Below are positions 18,196 through 27,190 of a stretch of 64,000 nucleotides of DNA, in pieces (within the stretch, counting starts at the first letter, position 1; the number at the start of each line of letters is the position of its first letter). The translations under genes were made by a program, and so were the position numbers. Below the pieces are notes generated by a model. That model was not told where the DNA came from. It saw only the letters and a program-made list of their open reading frames with translations, and made no database searches. The stretch is from Fimbriimonadaceae bacterium (lineage in GTDB: Bacteria; Armatimonadota; Fimbriimonadia; Fimbriimonadales; Fimbriimonadaceae), in contig JABAQM010000001.1 in assembly GCA_019187105.1 (NCBI GenBank), forward strand, positions 806,001-870,000, read 5' to 3'.

Positions 18196-20166
18196 TTAGT
18201 GAAGAGTTGCCGGACCGAATCTCCGCGGGTTGCTAAAGATATAGCCACCAGTAGGCGGAGTCGGGTCAGACACACTCTTGGCACCGATCCTCCACCACAG
18301 TTCCTTAGCTCCAGGGAACTGGGCGAAGACCGTCCGAAGATCGACCGGCTGAGTGCTCAGCAGGGCATTCGGACCCGCGCCGTCTCTCAACGGCTCGCCG
18401 GCAAAGATCGACCGATCCGACGGGAACGTTGGATCTGTGGAGATTTGCAGGACGTATTCCACGATCGCTCCACCGGCGCGGGCCTTTGCGGAGATGAACT
18501 GGAAGGTTCGAGGAACCGACACGTCGAGCTTTGCTCCATCGTCTGGCGACCGCAGAACCGGCTGCGCCAACGGCGTAACCGTCGGGCCAGCGACTCGCGC
18601 GGTGGCGAAGTAGCACTCGCCGGCTTCACCGCTGGTGGAACCAGTCGTACCGCCGGTGGTTTCCCGACCGCCGGTCGTCGATGCAAGCATCTCGACGACG
18701 TCACGTCCAATCGTCAGGCCGCCGGTCGAACCGGTGCTCGTCGTGGTTCCGCCGGTCGAACCGCCGGTGCTCAAACCAGTCGTGCCCGTTCCACCACCCG
18801 TGCTACCACCCGATCCAGGCAGATCGAGCTGGCTCAGCTTGTAAACCAATTCGATCGAGTACTGGTACTGGGTGCCCGCCACGAGAGGAGCCGGGGATAC
18901 CGGTCCCTCGCTCGGTGGTTCGCTGAACTGACAGGTCGTGCCTCCGATCAAGCCGCCGAAGTTGTACCAGTTGAACGATCGGCCGTCGTTACGGTCGACC
19001 GCCTCGGTTTGGCCGCCATCGACGATAAGTATCGGAGTGTTTGGTACGTCATTGCGCCAGATTTGGTAGGCAAAGCGCTGAGCATTTCCTCCCGTGAAGA
19101 ACTGCTCTGGACTCCATCGTAGACGGACGGCTGGTCCAGCTCCACCATTGACATCCACGTTCGTGAAGTCAAGTTCAGCCTGGGCCGTAAAGTTGTTGAT
19201 GACGGCCGTGCTGTCCGATCGGCCGCTCGACAGGAGGATAGCGACAAGGCCGATAATCAGCAGCGCAGCAATGAGCGCCGTGTTATTGCCCCGGCTCTTC
19301 TTGCCCTGGACCTGAGCGGAGCCTCCCTTGCCAAAGTCGCCCTTGACTTCAGGTACCGAGAAGATGACTCGCACGCGGTCGCCCGGTTGCATACCCTTGA
19401 GGCCGCGGGTTACGCGAATGAATGCTGAATCCGGCTCGAGGTCGGTCACCGATGCAATGGCGACCTGCTCTCGACCCCGCGTCACAACGACCTCTTGACC
19501 CTTCTTGAAGCCGACGCGCTCACCCTGGTTGATCAAGGCGGTGTTGTCGAGCGTATTCAAGACGGTGGCGCTGCTCAGCGTCCGGCTCTGGATCTCGCGA
19601 ACGGCATTAAACATGCCGGCTGCAATCGCCTCATTAATGAGTGCTTCAGGCGTAATATCGCCAACGCGAACGGATGACGACGCAGAAAGTGCCGCTCCGT
19701 TAATCACAAGGCCGCTCGCAACGTCGCGGATCTCAATTCGCATTAAGACCTGGCCGACCTTGCCGCCGCCCTGATCAACCACACGATAGTTGTTGATCGT
19801 CCCCGACGTGACGGTTACGGCCTGAGCCTGCTGCCCAAGACGGATCTGATCCTCGACCCGCGTAACGGGAGGCTGGAAGCCCAGGTCTCCCATGCTCCGG
19901 TTGACGGTGTCCTCGGATAGTACGTCGTACTTGTTCGTTTTTTCCAGCTCTGCTCTAAGAGCCGTCGCCGCGGTCTTGCCAAGTCCCGGAATCTTGTTCG
20001 GAACCTTACTGACATCGGCAAACTCCAGCACCGCCATCGCCGGCTGGGTTTCGACCTGCGCCTCGGCCTTTCGCGCCGTAATGAGCGTAAAAGCGGGTAG
20101 CAGAAGAGCAAAAGTCACCAGAAAACTGACTGCTCGTCCAAAATGCGAATGTATCAATCGCCTCAA
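18196..20166 (-). CDS. Exported CsgG/FlgT-like membrane protein with Gly/Thr-rich segment
   Basis: 656 aa. The start is TTG 20166, supported by AAGGAGG about 10 nt upstream. Residues 1-36 form a signal peptide (...TARKAEAQ). Residues 40-165 resemble the CsgG/TolB N-terminal fold (AMAVLEFADVSKVPNKIPGLG, ALRAELEKTNKYDVLSEDTV). A FlgT C-terminal-like SH3 domain spans about 205-270 (GFKKGQEVVVTRGREQVAIASVTDLEPD). One membrane segment follows at about 298-316 (ALIAALLIIGLVAILLSSG). Then come an FN3/Ig-like domain, a low-complexity Ser/Thr/Gly stretch (about 455-515, STGGSTGGTT) and a last Ig-like domain. It may be an envelope scaffold; no precise function is known. Confidence 0.6.
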   Translation of the reverse strand: MRRLIHSHFGRAVSFLVTFALLLPAFTLITARKAEAQVETQPAMAVLEFADVSKVPNKIPGLGKTAATALRAELEKTNKYDVLSEDTVNRSMGDLGFQPPVTRVEDQIRLGQQAQAVTVTSGTINNYRVVDQGGGKVGQVLMRIEIRDVASGLVINGAALSASSSVRVGDITPEALINEAIAAGMFNAVREIQSRTLSSATVLNTLDNTALINQGERVGFKKGQEVVVTRGREQVAIASVTDLEPDSAFIRVTRGLKGMQPGDRVRVIFSVPEVKGDFGKGGSAQVQGKKSRGNNTALIAALLIIGLVAILLSSGRSDSTAVINNFTAQAELDFTNVDVNGGAGPAVRLRWSPEQFFTGGNAQRFAYQIWRNDVPNTPILIVDGGQTEAVDRNDGRSFNWYNFGGLIGGTTCQFSEPPSEGPVSPAPLVAGTQYQYSIELVYKLSQLDLPGSGGSTGGGTGTTGLSTGGSTGGTTTSTGSTGGLTIGRDVVEMLASTTGGRETTGGTTGSTSGEAGECYFATARVAGPTVTPLAQPVLRSPDDGAKLDVSVPRTFQFISAKARAGGAIVEYVLQISTDPTFPSDRSIFAGEPLRDGAGPNALLSTQPVDLRTVFAQFPGAKELWWRIGAKSVSDPTPPTGGYIFSNPRRFGPATLH

Positions 20167-20408
20167 CGTGAAGAGTCCTCCTTGTCGCGCTTCGAAATTG
20201 TGTTTCGGATTGGTATGCCTGTTACCGACTGCCCCTTAGGATAATAAGACGTCCAGACATCTATCGAGGAACGTGTTTGGATTGAAGTCATCAGCCAGCT
20301 ACCACCGCAAACGCGGCACGGTTCGTTGCCCGGTTCATCCTGAAACACAATCCTTCCCTGCACTCTCTTCGAGTTCGCAGAATTCTACCATGCCCCTCCG
20401 ATTCTCGT

Positions 20409-20990
20409 TCAGAGCCGACTGTCGCGACTCTGCAACACCTTCCGTACGAACGAACTGACGTTTGATGGGGGCGCGACAGTTCGCACGATTACGTCGGCAA
20501 AGGGAAGCTTGGCCCTGGTGGGGAGCTGGAGGCGAAGCATTTTCTTCGCCTGATCCTCTCCAAGACGCTCGATCAGGCGCAGCAGCTGGACCTCAAGTCC
20601 GCAGGTGACGACCCAGATCTCCTGGAAGCGATCGTAAAGACAGGCCTCGATGAGAAGCGGAACCTCGATCGCGTCCACCTCAGCGGCAAGCATTCGGACG
20701 GCAACCTCGCGGTGGGTGAGCCGGTTCAGCGCATGACGAGCTTCTTCGTTGGCGAGGACGATTTCCCGAACTTCGTCTTTAGTACGAGCCCCGCCAAGGC
20801 TAGGCTCCTTGGCCACAAGGCTCAGAAAAGAAGAGTCGCTCCACATCGCGTCCACGATGGCGTCGACACTGAGCGTTTGCAGGCCATACGCGGCCATATC
20901 GGCAAGTACGGTGGACTTCCCTTCAGCAATGCCGCCGGTGACGGCAATTCGAGCCCTTGCCCTTTCTGGAAGCGTCAGGGCGTGCCGCAT
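20409..20990 (-). CDS. coaE: Dephospho-CoA kinase
   Basis: 193 aa. It phosphorylates dephospho-CoA in the last step of CoA synthesis. The P-loop is VTGGIAEGKST (family form GGIGSGKS), followed by VDAIVDAMW in place of the usual D-DxxxR region, and the CoaE-type VPLLIEACLYDRFQEIWVV with a later RL.ER.G segment. ATG 20990 (MRHALTLPERARARIAVTGG) overlaps the end of the upstream GNAT gene by 16 bp, which suggests translational coupling. An in-frame upstream start at 21062 would lie fully inside the GNAT gene and is less likely. Residue changes make it a divergent CoaE. Confidence 0.8.
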   Translation of the reverse strand: MRHALTLPERARARIAVTGGIAEGKSTVLADMAAYGLQTLSVDAIVDAMWSDSSFLSLVAKEPSLGGARTKDEVREIVLANEEARHALNRLTHREVAVRMLAAEVDAIEVPLLIEACLYDRFQEIWVVTCGLEVQLLRLIERLGEDQAKKMLRLQLPTRAKLPFADVIVRTVAPPSNVSSFVRKVLQSRDSRL

Positions 20991-21511
20991 CGTTCCAGTG
21001 TCGCCGCCAGGTCGCGGAAGCCATACCAAACGGCCGCATAGGTACAGTCGCGGTACATCCACTCGGCGGCTTCAACGACTTCTCCGCCAATCGCTTCGTA
21101 GAACGCACGCCCGATAGAGTTGTCGCGAAGGGTCATGATGCCCAGCGTGCTCATCCCGCTGGGCATGATCCACTCCATCAGGGCATAGCGGACGAGGCCC
21201 CTTCCAATCCCCCCGCGGCCAACCCTTGGGTGGACATAAAGCGCGCCAATCTCCGCATCGAAGCCTTCCAGACGACATTCCAAGTACTGGCCCACGAATC
21301 CAACCACGGCTCCATCGAGTTCCGCGACGGCAGTACGGGTCTTGCCTCCCCAGCGGGAGCGAATTCGTTCGGCACGCTCGTGGACGTCAATGTCGGTAAG
21401 GTGGTCGGGCGGCAGAATATCCGCGTAGGCTTGCCGCCAGCCGGCTACTGCCACATCCGCGATATCAAATGCATCGCTCGGAGTCGCCGGCCGGATTGTC
21501 CAGTCGCTCAT
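20975..21511 (-). CDS. GNAT-family N-acetyltransferase
   Basis: 178 aa with the GNAT fold. N-terminal strand IRPATPSDAFDIADVAVAGW is followed by the acetyl-CoA motif LYVHPRVGRGGIGRGLVRYAL and the C-terminal LGIMTLRDNSIGRAFYEAIGGEVV. Acceptor unknown. It is the first gene after atpG on the minus strand (21 bp gap) and overlaps coaE, so it is probably read with the ATP synthase operon. Confidence 0.85.
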   Translation of the reverse strand: MSDWTIRPATPSDAFDIADVAVAGWRQAYADILPPDHLTDIDVHERAERIRSRWGGKTRTAVAELDGAVVGFVGQYLECRLEGFDAEIGALYVHPRVGRGGIGRGLVRYALMEWIMPSGMSTLGIMTLRDNSIGRAFYEAIGGEVVEAAEWMYRDCTYAAVWYGFRDLAATLERCGTP

Positions 21512-21532
21512 CTTGCCATGAGCGTGCGTCCC

Positions 21533-22402
21533 TTAATTCTTCAGGGCTTCGGCGCCGCCGACAACCTCAAGAATCTCCTTGGTGATACCGGCTTGCCTTG
21601 CCCGGTTTGCGGTTAGGGTCAGCGTGTGAATCATCTTCCCTGCGTTATCGGTCGCGCTGGTCATCGCGGTCATGCGCGAGCCATGCTCGGAAGCCGTTGA
21701 TTCCAGCAGGGCCTGAAAGATCAAGGTCAGAACGTACTTGGGCAAGAGAATGCCCATGAGACGATCGGGTTCGGGCTCGAACCGGTACTCCTTGCGTATC
21801 CGTTCACCGGCGTCGGGGTCGTTGCTCGTCGGTGGCTCGATCGGCAACAGCTGCACGACCTGAGGCACCTGTCGAATCGGTGAATAAAACTTGCTGTAGC
21901 AGAGGTAGATCGCATCGACCTCACCGGATTCGAACATGTCTCTGGCCAGGCGCGTGACTTCCTCGGCGTCGGCAAGCGTGGCTCCGGAAGTCGGAACGGA
22001 ATGAAGATGGGCCAGCTCATAGCCTCGCTTGGCGAAAAACTGTGCGCCTTTCTTCCCCACACCAATCAACCGAACCGGCACGGTTTGGGCCTTGAGCCAC
22101 TCCCCTGCTCGGCGAATCAGGTTTGTATTGTACGAACCTGCCAGCCCACGATCAGCGGAAACAAGGATGAGACCAATCCGCTGCACGTCCCTCTTTTCCA
22201 GGAGGGGGTGGGTCGGCAGGTCGCCGGCCTCTGAGAACGACAGCATGAACTCCCGCATCTTGTCACTGTAAGGCCTGGCCTCAAGGACGCGGTCCTGCGC
22301 CTTCTTGAGGCGCGCCGCCGCAACCAGCTTCATCGCCCGCGTGATCTGCTGGATGCTTTTCGCGGTTTTGATCCGCTGCCGAATCTGCTTAAGCGTCGCC
22401 AT
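21533..22402 (-). CDS. atpG: F-type ATP synthase gamma subunit
   Basis: 289 aa, normal length. Gamma is the central stalk that rotates inside the alpha3beta3 head. The N-terminal helix (ATLKQIRQRIKTAKSIQQITRAMKLVA) and the C-terminal helix (RMTAMTSATDNAGKMIHTLTLTANRARQAGITKEILEVVGG) are typical. It starts 3 nt after the atpA stop. In most bacteria atpD and atpC follow; here a GNAT gene does. Confidence 0.95.
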   Translation of the reverse strand: MATLKQIRQRIKTAKSIQQITRAMKLVAAARLKKAQDRVLEARPYSDKMREFMLSFSEAGDLPTHPLLEKRDVQRIGLILVSADRGLAGSYNTNLIRRAGEWLKAQTVPVRLIGVGKKGAQFFAKRGYELAHLHSVPTSGATLADAEEVTRLARDMFESGEVDAIYLCYSKFYSPIRQVPQVVQLLPIEPPTSNDPDAGERIRKEYRFEPEPDRLMGILLPKYVLTLIFQALLESTASEHGSRMTAMTSATDNAGKMIHTLTLTANRARQAGITKEILEVVGGAEALKN

Positions 22403-22405
22403 CGA

Positions 22406-23935
22406 TTACTTGCCGAACTCTGCGGCGAACTCCTGGCAGGCCTTGCGAAGGGTCTCTTCGTTGTCTTTGCTGAGCTCCTTGGAAGTCCGAACGCCCTCCG
22501 GGATTTCCGGATAGTGCTCCTTCACGTGGGTCAGCAGGCCTTTTTCAAATCGTGGCACCTGCTCATTCGTGAGCTCGTCGAGGAAGCCGTTCGTACCGGC
22601 AAAGACCACGATAACCTGGTCGACAACGTCGTACGGTTGAGTGAGCCCTTGCTTGAGGAGCTCGGTCAGGCGTTGGCCACGAATAAGCTGAAGCTGGGTC
22701 GCGCGGTCGAGGTCCGATGCAAACTGGGCAAAGGCCTGGACTTCGCGGAAGTTGGCCATTTCCAGCTTGAGCTTTCCAGCGACCTGTTTCATCGCCTTGA
22801 TTTGCGCGTTGCCGCCGACGCGGCTGACCGAGATGCCGACGTTGATCGCGGGGCGCACACCGGCGAAGAACAGGTCGGGCTCCAGGTAAATCTGGCCGTC
22901 GGTAATCGAAATGACGTTGGTCGGAATATAGGCCGAGACGTCGCCCGACTGGGTTTCGATGATCGGCAGGGCCGTAAGCGATCCCGCGCCGCGCGCATCC
23001 GAGAGCTTCGCGGCACGTTCCAGCAGTCGGCTGTGAAGATAGAAGACGTCGCCAGGATAGGCTTCTCGACCGGGCGGGCGGCGCAGCAGCAACGAGACGG
23101 CGCGATAGGCTTGCGCGTGCTTGGTAAGGTCGTCGTAAACCGCCAGGGCGTGCATTCCGTTGTCCCGGAAATACTCGCCGATGGTAGCGCCGGCGAACGG
23201 CGCCAGATACTGCATGGCGTTGGCGTCCGAGGCCGAGGCCACGACGACGATCGAGTATTCGAGGGCGCCGGTAGCGCGCAGTGTGTCGACGACTCGAGCG
23301 ACCGAAGCCATCTTCTGTCCGACCGCGACGTAAATGCAGTAGACGGGGCTGCCACCGGGCTCATGCGTCGACTTCTGGTTGACAATGGTGTCGACGCAGA
23401 TGGCCGTTTTTCCGGTCTGGCGGTCGCCAATAACCAGTTCGCGCTGGCCCCTGCCAATCGGAATCATGGCGTCGATGGCTTTGATACCGGTCTGTAGCGG
23501 CTCCTTAACCGGCTGCCGATCGACAACACCCGGAGCAATGGTCTCGATCTTCCGGAACTCCTCGCTCGCGATCGGACCCTTGCCGTCGATGGGCTGACCC
23601 AAGGCGTTGACAACACGACCGAGGAGGCCCTTGCCAACCGGGATCGAGATGATCCGTCCGGTTTCACGCACCGGGTCCCCTTCCTTGATCTGGCTATCGT
23701 CGCCGATGAGAACGGCGCCGATCGAGTCCTCCTCGAGGTTGAGGGCGAGACCCATGATGCCGCCAGGAAACTCCAGCAGCTCACCCATCTGGCAGTCGGG
23801 CAGACCGTACACGCGGGCAATGCCGTCGCCGACTTGCAGCACGGTCCCAACGTGTTCGGTGTCAACCTTCTTTTCGAACTGTTCAAGTTCTCTGCGAAGG
23901 ATATCGGTGATTTCTTCCGGTCTAATGCTGGCCAT
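22406..23935 (-). CDS. atpA: F-type ATP synthase alpha subunit
   Basis: 509 aa, normal length. It is the regulatory nucleotide-binding subunit of the F1 head. The P-loop [10 protein letters not shown] is present, as are [20 protein letters not shown] and the signature [14 protein letters not shown] region (ATP synthase alpha/beta signature). The N-terminus [19 protein letters not shown] is canonical. It is followed by atpG after a 3-nt gap and preceded by atpH with 21 bp between them. Confidence 0.97.
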   Translation of the reverse strand: MASIRPEEITDILRRELEQFEKKVDTEHVGTVLQVGDGIARVYGLPDCQMGELLEFPGGIMGLALNLEEDSIGAVLIGDDSQIKEGDPVRETGRIISIPVGKGLLGRVVNALGQPIDGKGPIASEEFRKIETIAPGVVDRQPVKEPLQTGIKAIDAMIPIGRGQRELVIGDRQTGKTAICVDTIVNQKSTHEPGGSPVYCIYVAVGQKMASVARVVDTLRATGALEYSIVVVASASDANAMQYLAPFAGATIGEYFRDNGMHALAVYDDLTKHAQAYRAVSLLLRRPPGREAYPGDVFYLHSRLLERAAKLSDARGAGSLTALPIIETQSGDVSAYIPTNVISITDGQIYLEPDLFFAGVRPAINVGISVSRVGGNAQIKAMKQVAGKLKLEMANFREVQAFAQFASDLDRATQLQLIRGQRLTELLKQGLTQPYDVVDQVIVVFAGTNGFLDELTNEQVPRFEKGLLTHVKEHYPEIPEGVRTSKELSKDNEETLRKACQEFAAEFGK

Positions 23936-23956
23936 GATCTTCTTTCTTGTGAATCG

Positions 23957-24511
23957 TTAGTGTTGTTTGAGGAGCTCGTAGCGTAGCTTCTCTCGCAGCT
24001 TTCGCAAGGCGCCTCGTACCGTGCCGTCCAAAACGTAGTTCTCGTAGGCGACTTTTACGCCGCCGAGCAGCGTCGGCTCGACCTTGAATTCGGCTTCGAC
24101 CTTCTTGCCAAGCACGCTCTCCAGTCGAGTGACGATCGCTTCCTTCTCTTCAGAGCCCAGGGTGTCCGACGATGTCACGGTCGCGTAAACCACGCTCTCA
24201 TGAACTCGTCGGAGCGCCACGTATTGCTCATAGATCGCAGAGATCTCGGCCTCCCGGCGCTTTTCCAATAACACTCGCAGCACCTGCATCGTGAGCGCGG
24301 TTATGCGGTCGCCGAAAACCCGTTCGGCAAGCTGTGTCTTCTCTTCACGCGAGGCGTAGGGAGCGTACATAAAGTCGCGGAAGCCGGGGTCATGCTCCAG
24401 CAACCGGACGATACTGGCGAGGTCCTCTTCGACACTCCGTATCACGTCGGATTGCTTGGCGATGCCAAACAGGGCCGTCGCGTACCGTCGGGCGACTCTC
24501 GCGTCGTGCAT
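23957..24511 (-). CDS. atpH: F-type ATP synthase delta subunit
   Basis: 184 aa. Delta joins the peripheral stalk to the top of F1. The sequence shows the helical N-terminal bundle (ARRYATALFGIAKQSDVIRSVEEDL) and the conserved C-terminal region (VKVAYENYVLDGTVRGALRKLREKL). It starts 2 nt after the atpF stop. Confidence 0.92.
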   Translation of the reverse strand: MHDARVARRYATALFGIAKQSDVIRSVEEDLASIVRLLEHDPGFRDFMYAPYASREEKTQLAERVFGDRITALTMQVLRVLLEKRREAEISAIYEQYVALRRVHESVVYATVTSSDTLGSEEKEAIVTRLESVLGKKVEAEFKVEPTLLGGVKVAYENYVLDGTVRGALRKLREKLRYELLKQH

Positions 24512-24513
24512 GG

Positions 24514-25131
24514 CTACTTTGCCACCTCGACCCGGTCGATAAACTCCTGGACAAGGCGCCGGTTGCGGTCGTTGTCCATGTTCTCGCCCACGACTTTCTC
24601 GGCCGCGGCCAGCGACATGTCGACCACGCTCGTCCGCAGTTCGACAATGACTTTCGCCTTCTCCGATTCGATCTCTTGCTGAGCACGAGAAACCAGTTCA
24701 TCGGCTTTGGCAGAGGCTTCAGCCATAAGCGTCTGGCGGAGGTTCTGCGCCTCCCGAATTTGAGCTTGGATCTGTTCGCGAGCCTCGGCTTCGGTGGCGG
24801 CGAGGCGTCGATCATAATCCGAGCGAAGGCTCGTCATGTCGGTCCGCAGGGTCTCGGCTTCGCTGAACGTTTGCTCGAGCGAGCGGGTTCGGTCGTCGAT
24901 GGCCTCGTTTAGCGGCTTGATGAAGAAGGTGTTCATGATCGGCCAGAGAATGAGGAAGACGCCCATCACGGCAACCGTCTTTCCGAGGTCCAGGGGAATA
25001 CCCTGCTGCTCCAAGGTCGCATAGAAGTCCGGGTGCCAATTCTTAGACACCCACATGCCGGCAACCATGAGAACGATGCCGACAAGGATGCCGGGGATCG
25101 GGGATGACGATGACTGTCGAGGTGTGCTCAT
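24514..25131 (-). CDS. atpF: F-type ATP synthase b subunit with extra N-terminal hydrophobic segment
   Basis: 205 aa from ATG 25131 (a TTG at 25140 is possible). Subunit b is the peripheral stalk. The long charged helix (about 85-200, TRSLEQTFSEAETLRTDM onward) is typical. Unusually, two hydrophobic stretches precede it, at about 12-28 (GILVGIVLMVAGMWV) and 48-70 (TVAVMGVFLILWPIMNTFFI); most b subunits have one. There is no second b or b-prime gene in this operon. Confidence 0.88.
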   Translation of the reverse strand: MSTPRQSSSSPIPGILVGIVLMVAGMWVSKNWHPDFYATLEQQGIPLDLGKTVAVMGVFLILWPIMNTFFIKPLNEAIDDRTRSLEQTFSEAETLRTDMTSLRSDYDRRLAATEAEAREQIQAQIREAQNLRQTLMAEASAKADELVSRAQQEIESEKAKVIVELRTSVVDMSLAAAEKVVGENMDNDRNRRLVQEFIDRVEVAK

Positions 25132-25191
25132 AAAATCCAAGTAGTTGTTGGCCGGAAGCCGCTCCCTTCCGGCCAGAAATTTGTCGAATGC

Positions 25192-25416
25192 TTACTGAGT
25201 GCGCGTGATCGTGACGTTCTCTTTGAAGGAGCCCGGTGCAACGAAGACGGTAAGCAGGAAGACGAGCTCGACGAACGCGAACGCGATGAGCATAACCGTC
25301 TGCAGCTTGCCGATGGCTTCCGGCTGCCGGGCCATGCCCTGCATTGCGCCGTAGCCGATCAATCCGAGTCCGATGCCGACGCCAAGCGCCGAGAGTCCAA
25401 GTCCAAGTCCTAGCAT
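25192..25416 (-). CDS. atpE: F-type ATP synthase c subunit
   Basis: 74 aa, a two-helix hairpin forming the proton-driven ring. Helix 1 is Gly-rich (LGLGLGLSALGVGIGLGLIGYGAMQ), the loop has the conserved ARQPE, and helix 2 carries the ion-binding Glu in FAFVELVFLL. The Na+-type Gln/Ser-Thr signature is not evident, so proton coupling is inferred. A GGAGGA lies 10 nt upstream of the ATG. Confidence 0.95.
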   Translation of the reverse strand: MLGLGLGLSALGVGIGLGLIGYGAMQGMARQPEAIGKLQTVMLIAFAFVELVFLLTVFVAPGSFKENVTITRTQ

Positions 25417-25474
25417 TTAGTTGTGTTCCTCCATGTTTTCCTGTATCGCGGGCGTCAAATCCCGAAACTCTTGT

Positions 25475-26266
25475 CTAATGTGCCGGCGCCGGTACCGCGC
25501 CCTGCTCGTGGTCCTCGTGATGCTCGTCGCCGTGGTCGTCCCCATGGTGCGTGACCAAGGAGAGGTAGACGCAGGTCAGCAGGCTGAAGATAAGGGCCTG
25601 GACCACGCATGTGAGGAATTTGATCGGCAACAGAAACACGCCGATCGGTACGTATATGTCTTCGCCGAGCTTGTTCATCGCCTCGACCGCCTGGTGACCA
25701 CCATGGATGTTTCCAAAGAGTCGCAGCGACAAGGAGACGTTCTTCATCAGCTCCGAGACAATCTCGATGACGAAGATCATGATCGTGATCACGACCATGT
25801 AAACCGGCAGCTTCGGACCAGCGAAGTGCCGCAAGTGGCCCATCAAGCCATTGGCCTTGATGCCCTCGTACTGGACGTACCCGACGGCGAGGATCGCCAT
25901 CGCGAGGTTGTAGCTCAGGTCTGCGGTCGTCGAGGTCGGCATAAACAGCGCCACGACATTGCCCACGAAAATCATCATCCAGAAGACCATGATCATCGGC
26001 ACGTATTTGCGGCCATGGGGGCCAATGATGCCAACGCAGAGGTTCTGGATAAAGAGATAAAGCTGTTCGAACAGCTGCGTCCAGCGGTTCTTGAATACTC
26101 GCTCGCCAAGGCCTTTTTTAGCGGCTGCCATCAGGGCGAAAAGAATGGTGATGACCAAGATCAGATAGACGGCAAGGCCAAGAAAACTGGGGCCGTGATG
26201 CTCTCCTCCACCTTCCCCGGTGGCAGAGGCCATCGATGTCAGTCCTATATGTAGCAGCTCACCCAT
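25475..26266 (-). CDS. atpB: F-type ATP synthase a subunit with His/Asp-rich tail
   Basis: 263 aa from ATG 26266 (MGELLHIG). Subunit a forms the proton half-channels. The essential Arg is in NVSLSLRLFGNIHGGHQ, and several membrane helices are clear. The C-terminus carries a charged, His-rich tail (VTHHGDDHGDEHHEDHEQG) that is not part of the usual subunit. A longer start at 26335 would overlap the upstream gene and is disfavoured. Confidence 0.93.
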   Translation of the reverse strand: MGELLHIGLTSMASATGEGGGEHHGPSFLGLAVYLILVITILFALMAAAKKGLGERVFKNRWTQLFEQLYLFIQNLCVGIIGPHGRKYVPMIMVFWMMIFVGNVVALFMPTSTTADLSYNLAMAILAVGYVQYEGIKANGLMGHLRHFAGPKLPVYMVVITIMIFVIEIVSELMKNVSLSLRLFGNIHGGHQAVEAMNKLGEDIYVPIGVFLLPIKFLTCVVQALIFSLLTCVYLSLVTHHGDDHGDEHHEDHEQGAVPAPAH

Positions 26267-26285
26267 ACGCCAAAGTAAGGTGGGG

Positions 26286-26684
26286 TCAGCGCTTCGCGAC
26301 CACCCACCAAACCAAGGCGAAGTATACCAGAGCAAGTCCTGCCAGGAAACCGCCCGGCCCTGGCTCAGGGAGCGATCTTGCTCGGTCCGCCGCCCACACG
26401 AAATAGGGCAGCTTGACCATCAAGGCAAGGACAATAACGGACATCCCGCCGCGATGGGTTGGATGGTCTTGGTAGACTCGGCCCAGCACTTGGATGGCGA
26501 GCCAAAGGCCACCGACGCAGACACCGGTCGCGGATAGACCCAGCAGGTATCCGACCCCCGCCGCAGCCCCCCAGATCAAGAAGATCAGGACTCCGAGGAC
26601 GACCGCGAACCCAGCGGTGAGCCCAGCGCGGCGAATCGTAATCGGCTCTAGTTTCGGTCTTGTGAGTGCCGGCTTAGCATCCAA
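26286..26684 (-). CDS. AtpI-like small membrane protein of the ATP synthase operon
   Basis: About 132 aa, four hydrophobic segments. TTG 26684 is chosen because a GGAG sits 7 nt upstream and it removes most of the overlap with the preceding gene (37 bp remain). Position directly before atpB and the four-helix layout match AtpI, which assists c-ring assembly. Sequence identity to AtpI is not obvious, so the name is positional. Confidence 0.6.
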   Translation of the reverse strand: MDAKPALTRPKLEPITIRRAGLTAGFAVVLGVLIFLIWGAAAGVGYLLGLSATGVCVGGLWLAIQVLGRVYQDHPTHRGGMSVIVLALMVKLPYFVWAADRARSLPEPGPGGFLAGLALVYFALVWWVVAKR

Positions 26685-27169
26685 ATTGCAGCTCCAACGC
26701 CAATGAATGAACCGAGAATTGCTCCGATGCCCATCGCCGACCCACCCGGATTGTTCCGATCGATCAACCAACCGATGCCGATCCCGATCATGGGAAATCC
26801 GAGGATGGTATAGGCGATGGTCAGTCCGACGCCCAAGCCCCGATAGCTCTCCGCATCTTGCTTGAGTACTTGATCCGTCTTGTGACCCGCCTCGACCTGC
26901 GCCACTCGATAGGAATTTGCCCGTGCCTCAATCTGTTTGAGCCGATCCCCTATATCGGGATGGTCGCCGATCGGCTCAGGCGCCTCCGACTCGATCGACA
27001 TCCTGTCCGCAATCTGCTCAAGCCGAGCTTCCAGCTCGGCGAGCTTCGCTTCCGCCTCCGCGCCTTCCAGGTGCTTCAGCTCTTCAACTAGGGATGCGAT
27101 GAGAACTTCGGACGCGCTCGCCTCAGCCAGGGCCTCTTCAAGCTTCTTGTGCGGGTCGTCGTCCGTCAT
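26648..27169 (-). CDS. AtpZ-like protein with long coiled-coil N-terminus
   Basis: 173 aa, first gene of the ATP synthase operon. Residues 5-100 are charged and predicted to be coiled coil (LEEALAEASASEVLIASLVEEL, DRLKQIEARANSYRVAQVEAG). Two membrane segments follow (LGVGLTIAYTILGFPMIGIGIGWLID and MGIGAILGSFIGVGAAIWML) in the AtpZ/AtpI arrangement. AtpZ proteins are usually much shorter, so the N-terminal extension is notable. Its start is only 21 bp from the divergent recG start, and a TACTTT box ends 7 nt before the ATG. Confidence 0.7.
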   Translation of the reverse strand: MTDDDPHKKLEEALAEASASEVLIASLVEELKHLEGAEAEAKLAELEARLEQIADRMSIESEAPEPIGDHPDIGDRLKQIEARANSYRVAQVEAGHKTDQVLKQDAESYRGLGVGLTIAYTILGFPMIGIGIGWLIDRNNPGGSAMGIGAILGSFIGVGAAIWMLSRHSQDRN

Positions 27170-27190
27170 ACTTCACAAAGTACCCGCCAC

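Noticed and set aside
22514-23497. Plus-strand open frame of 327 codons
   Set aside because: Fully antisense to atpA; no motifs.
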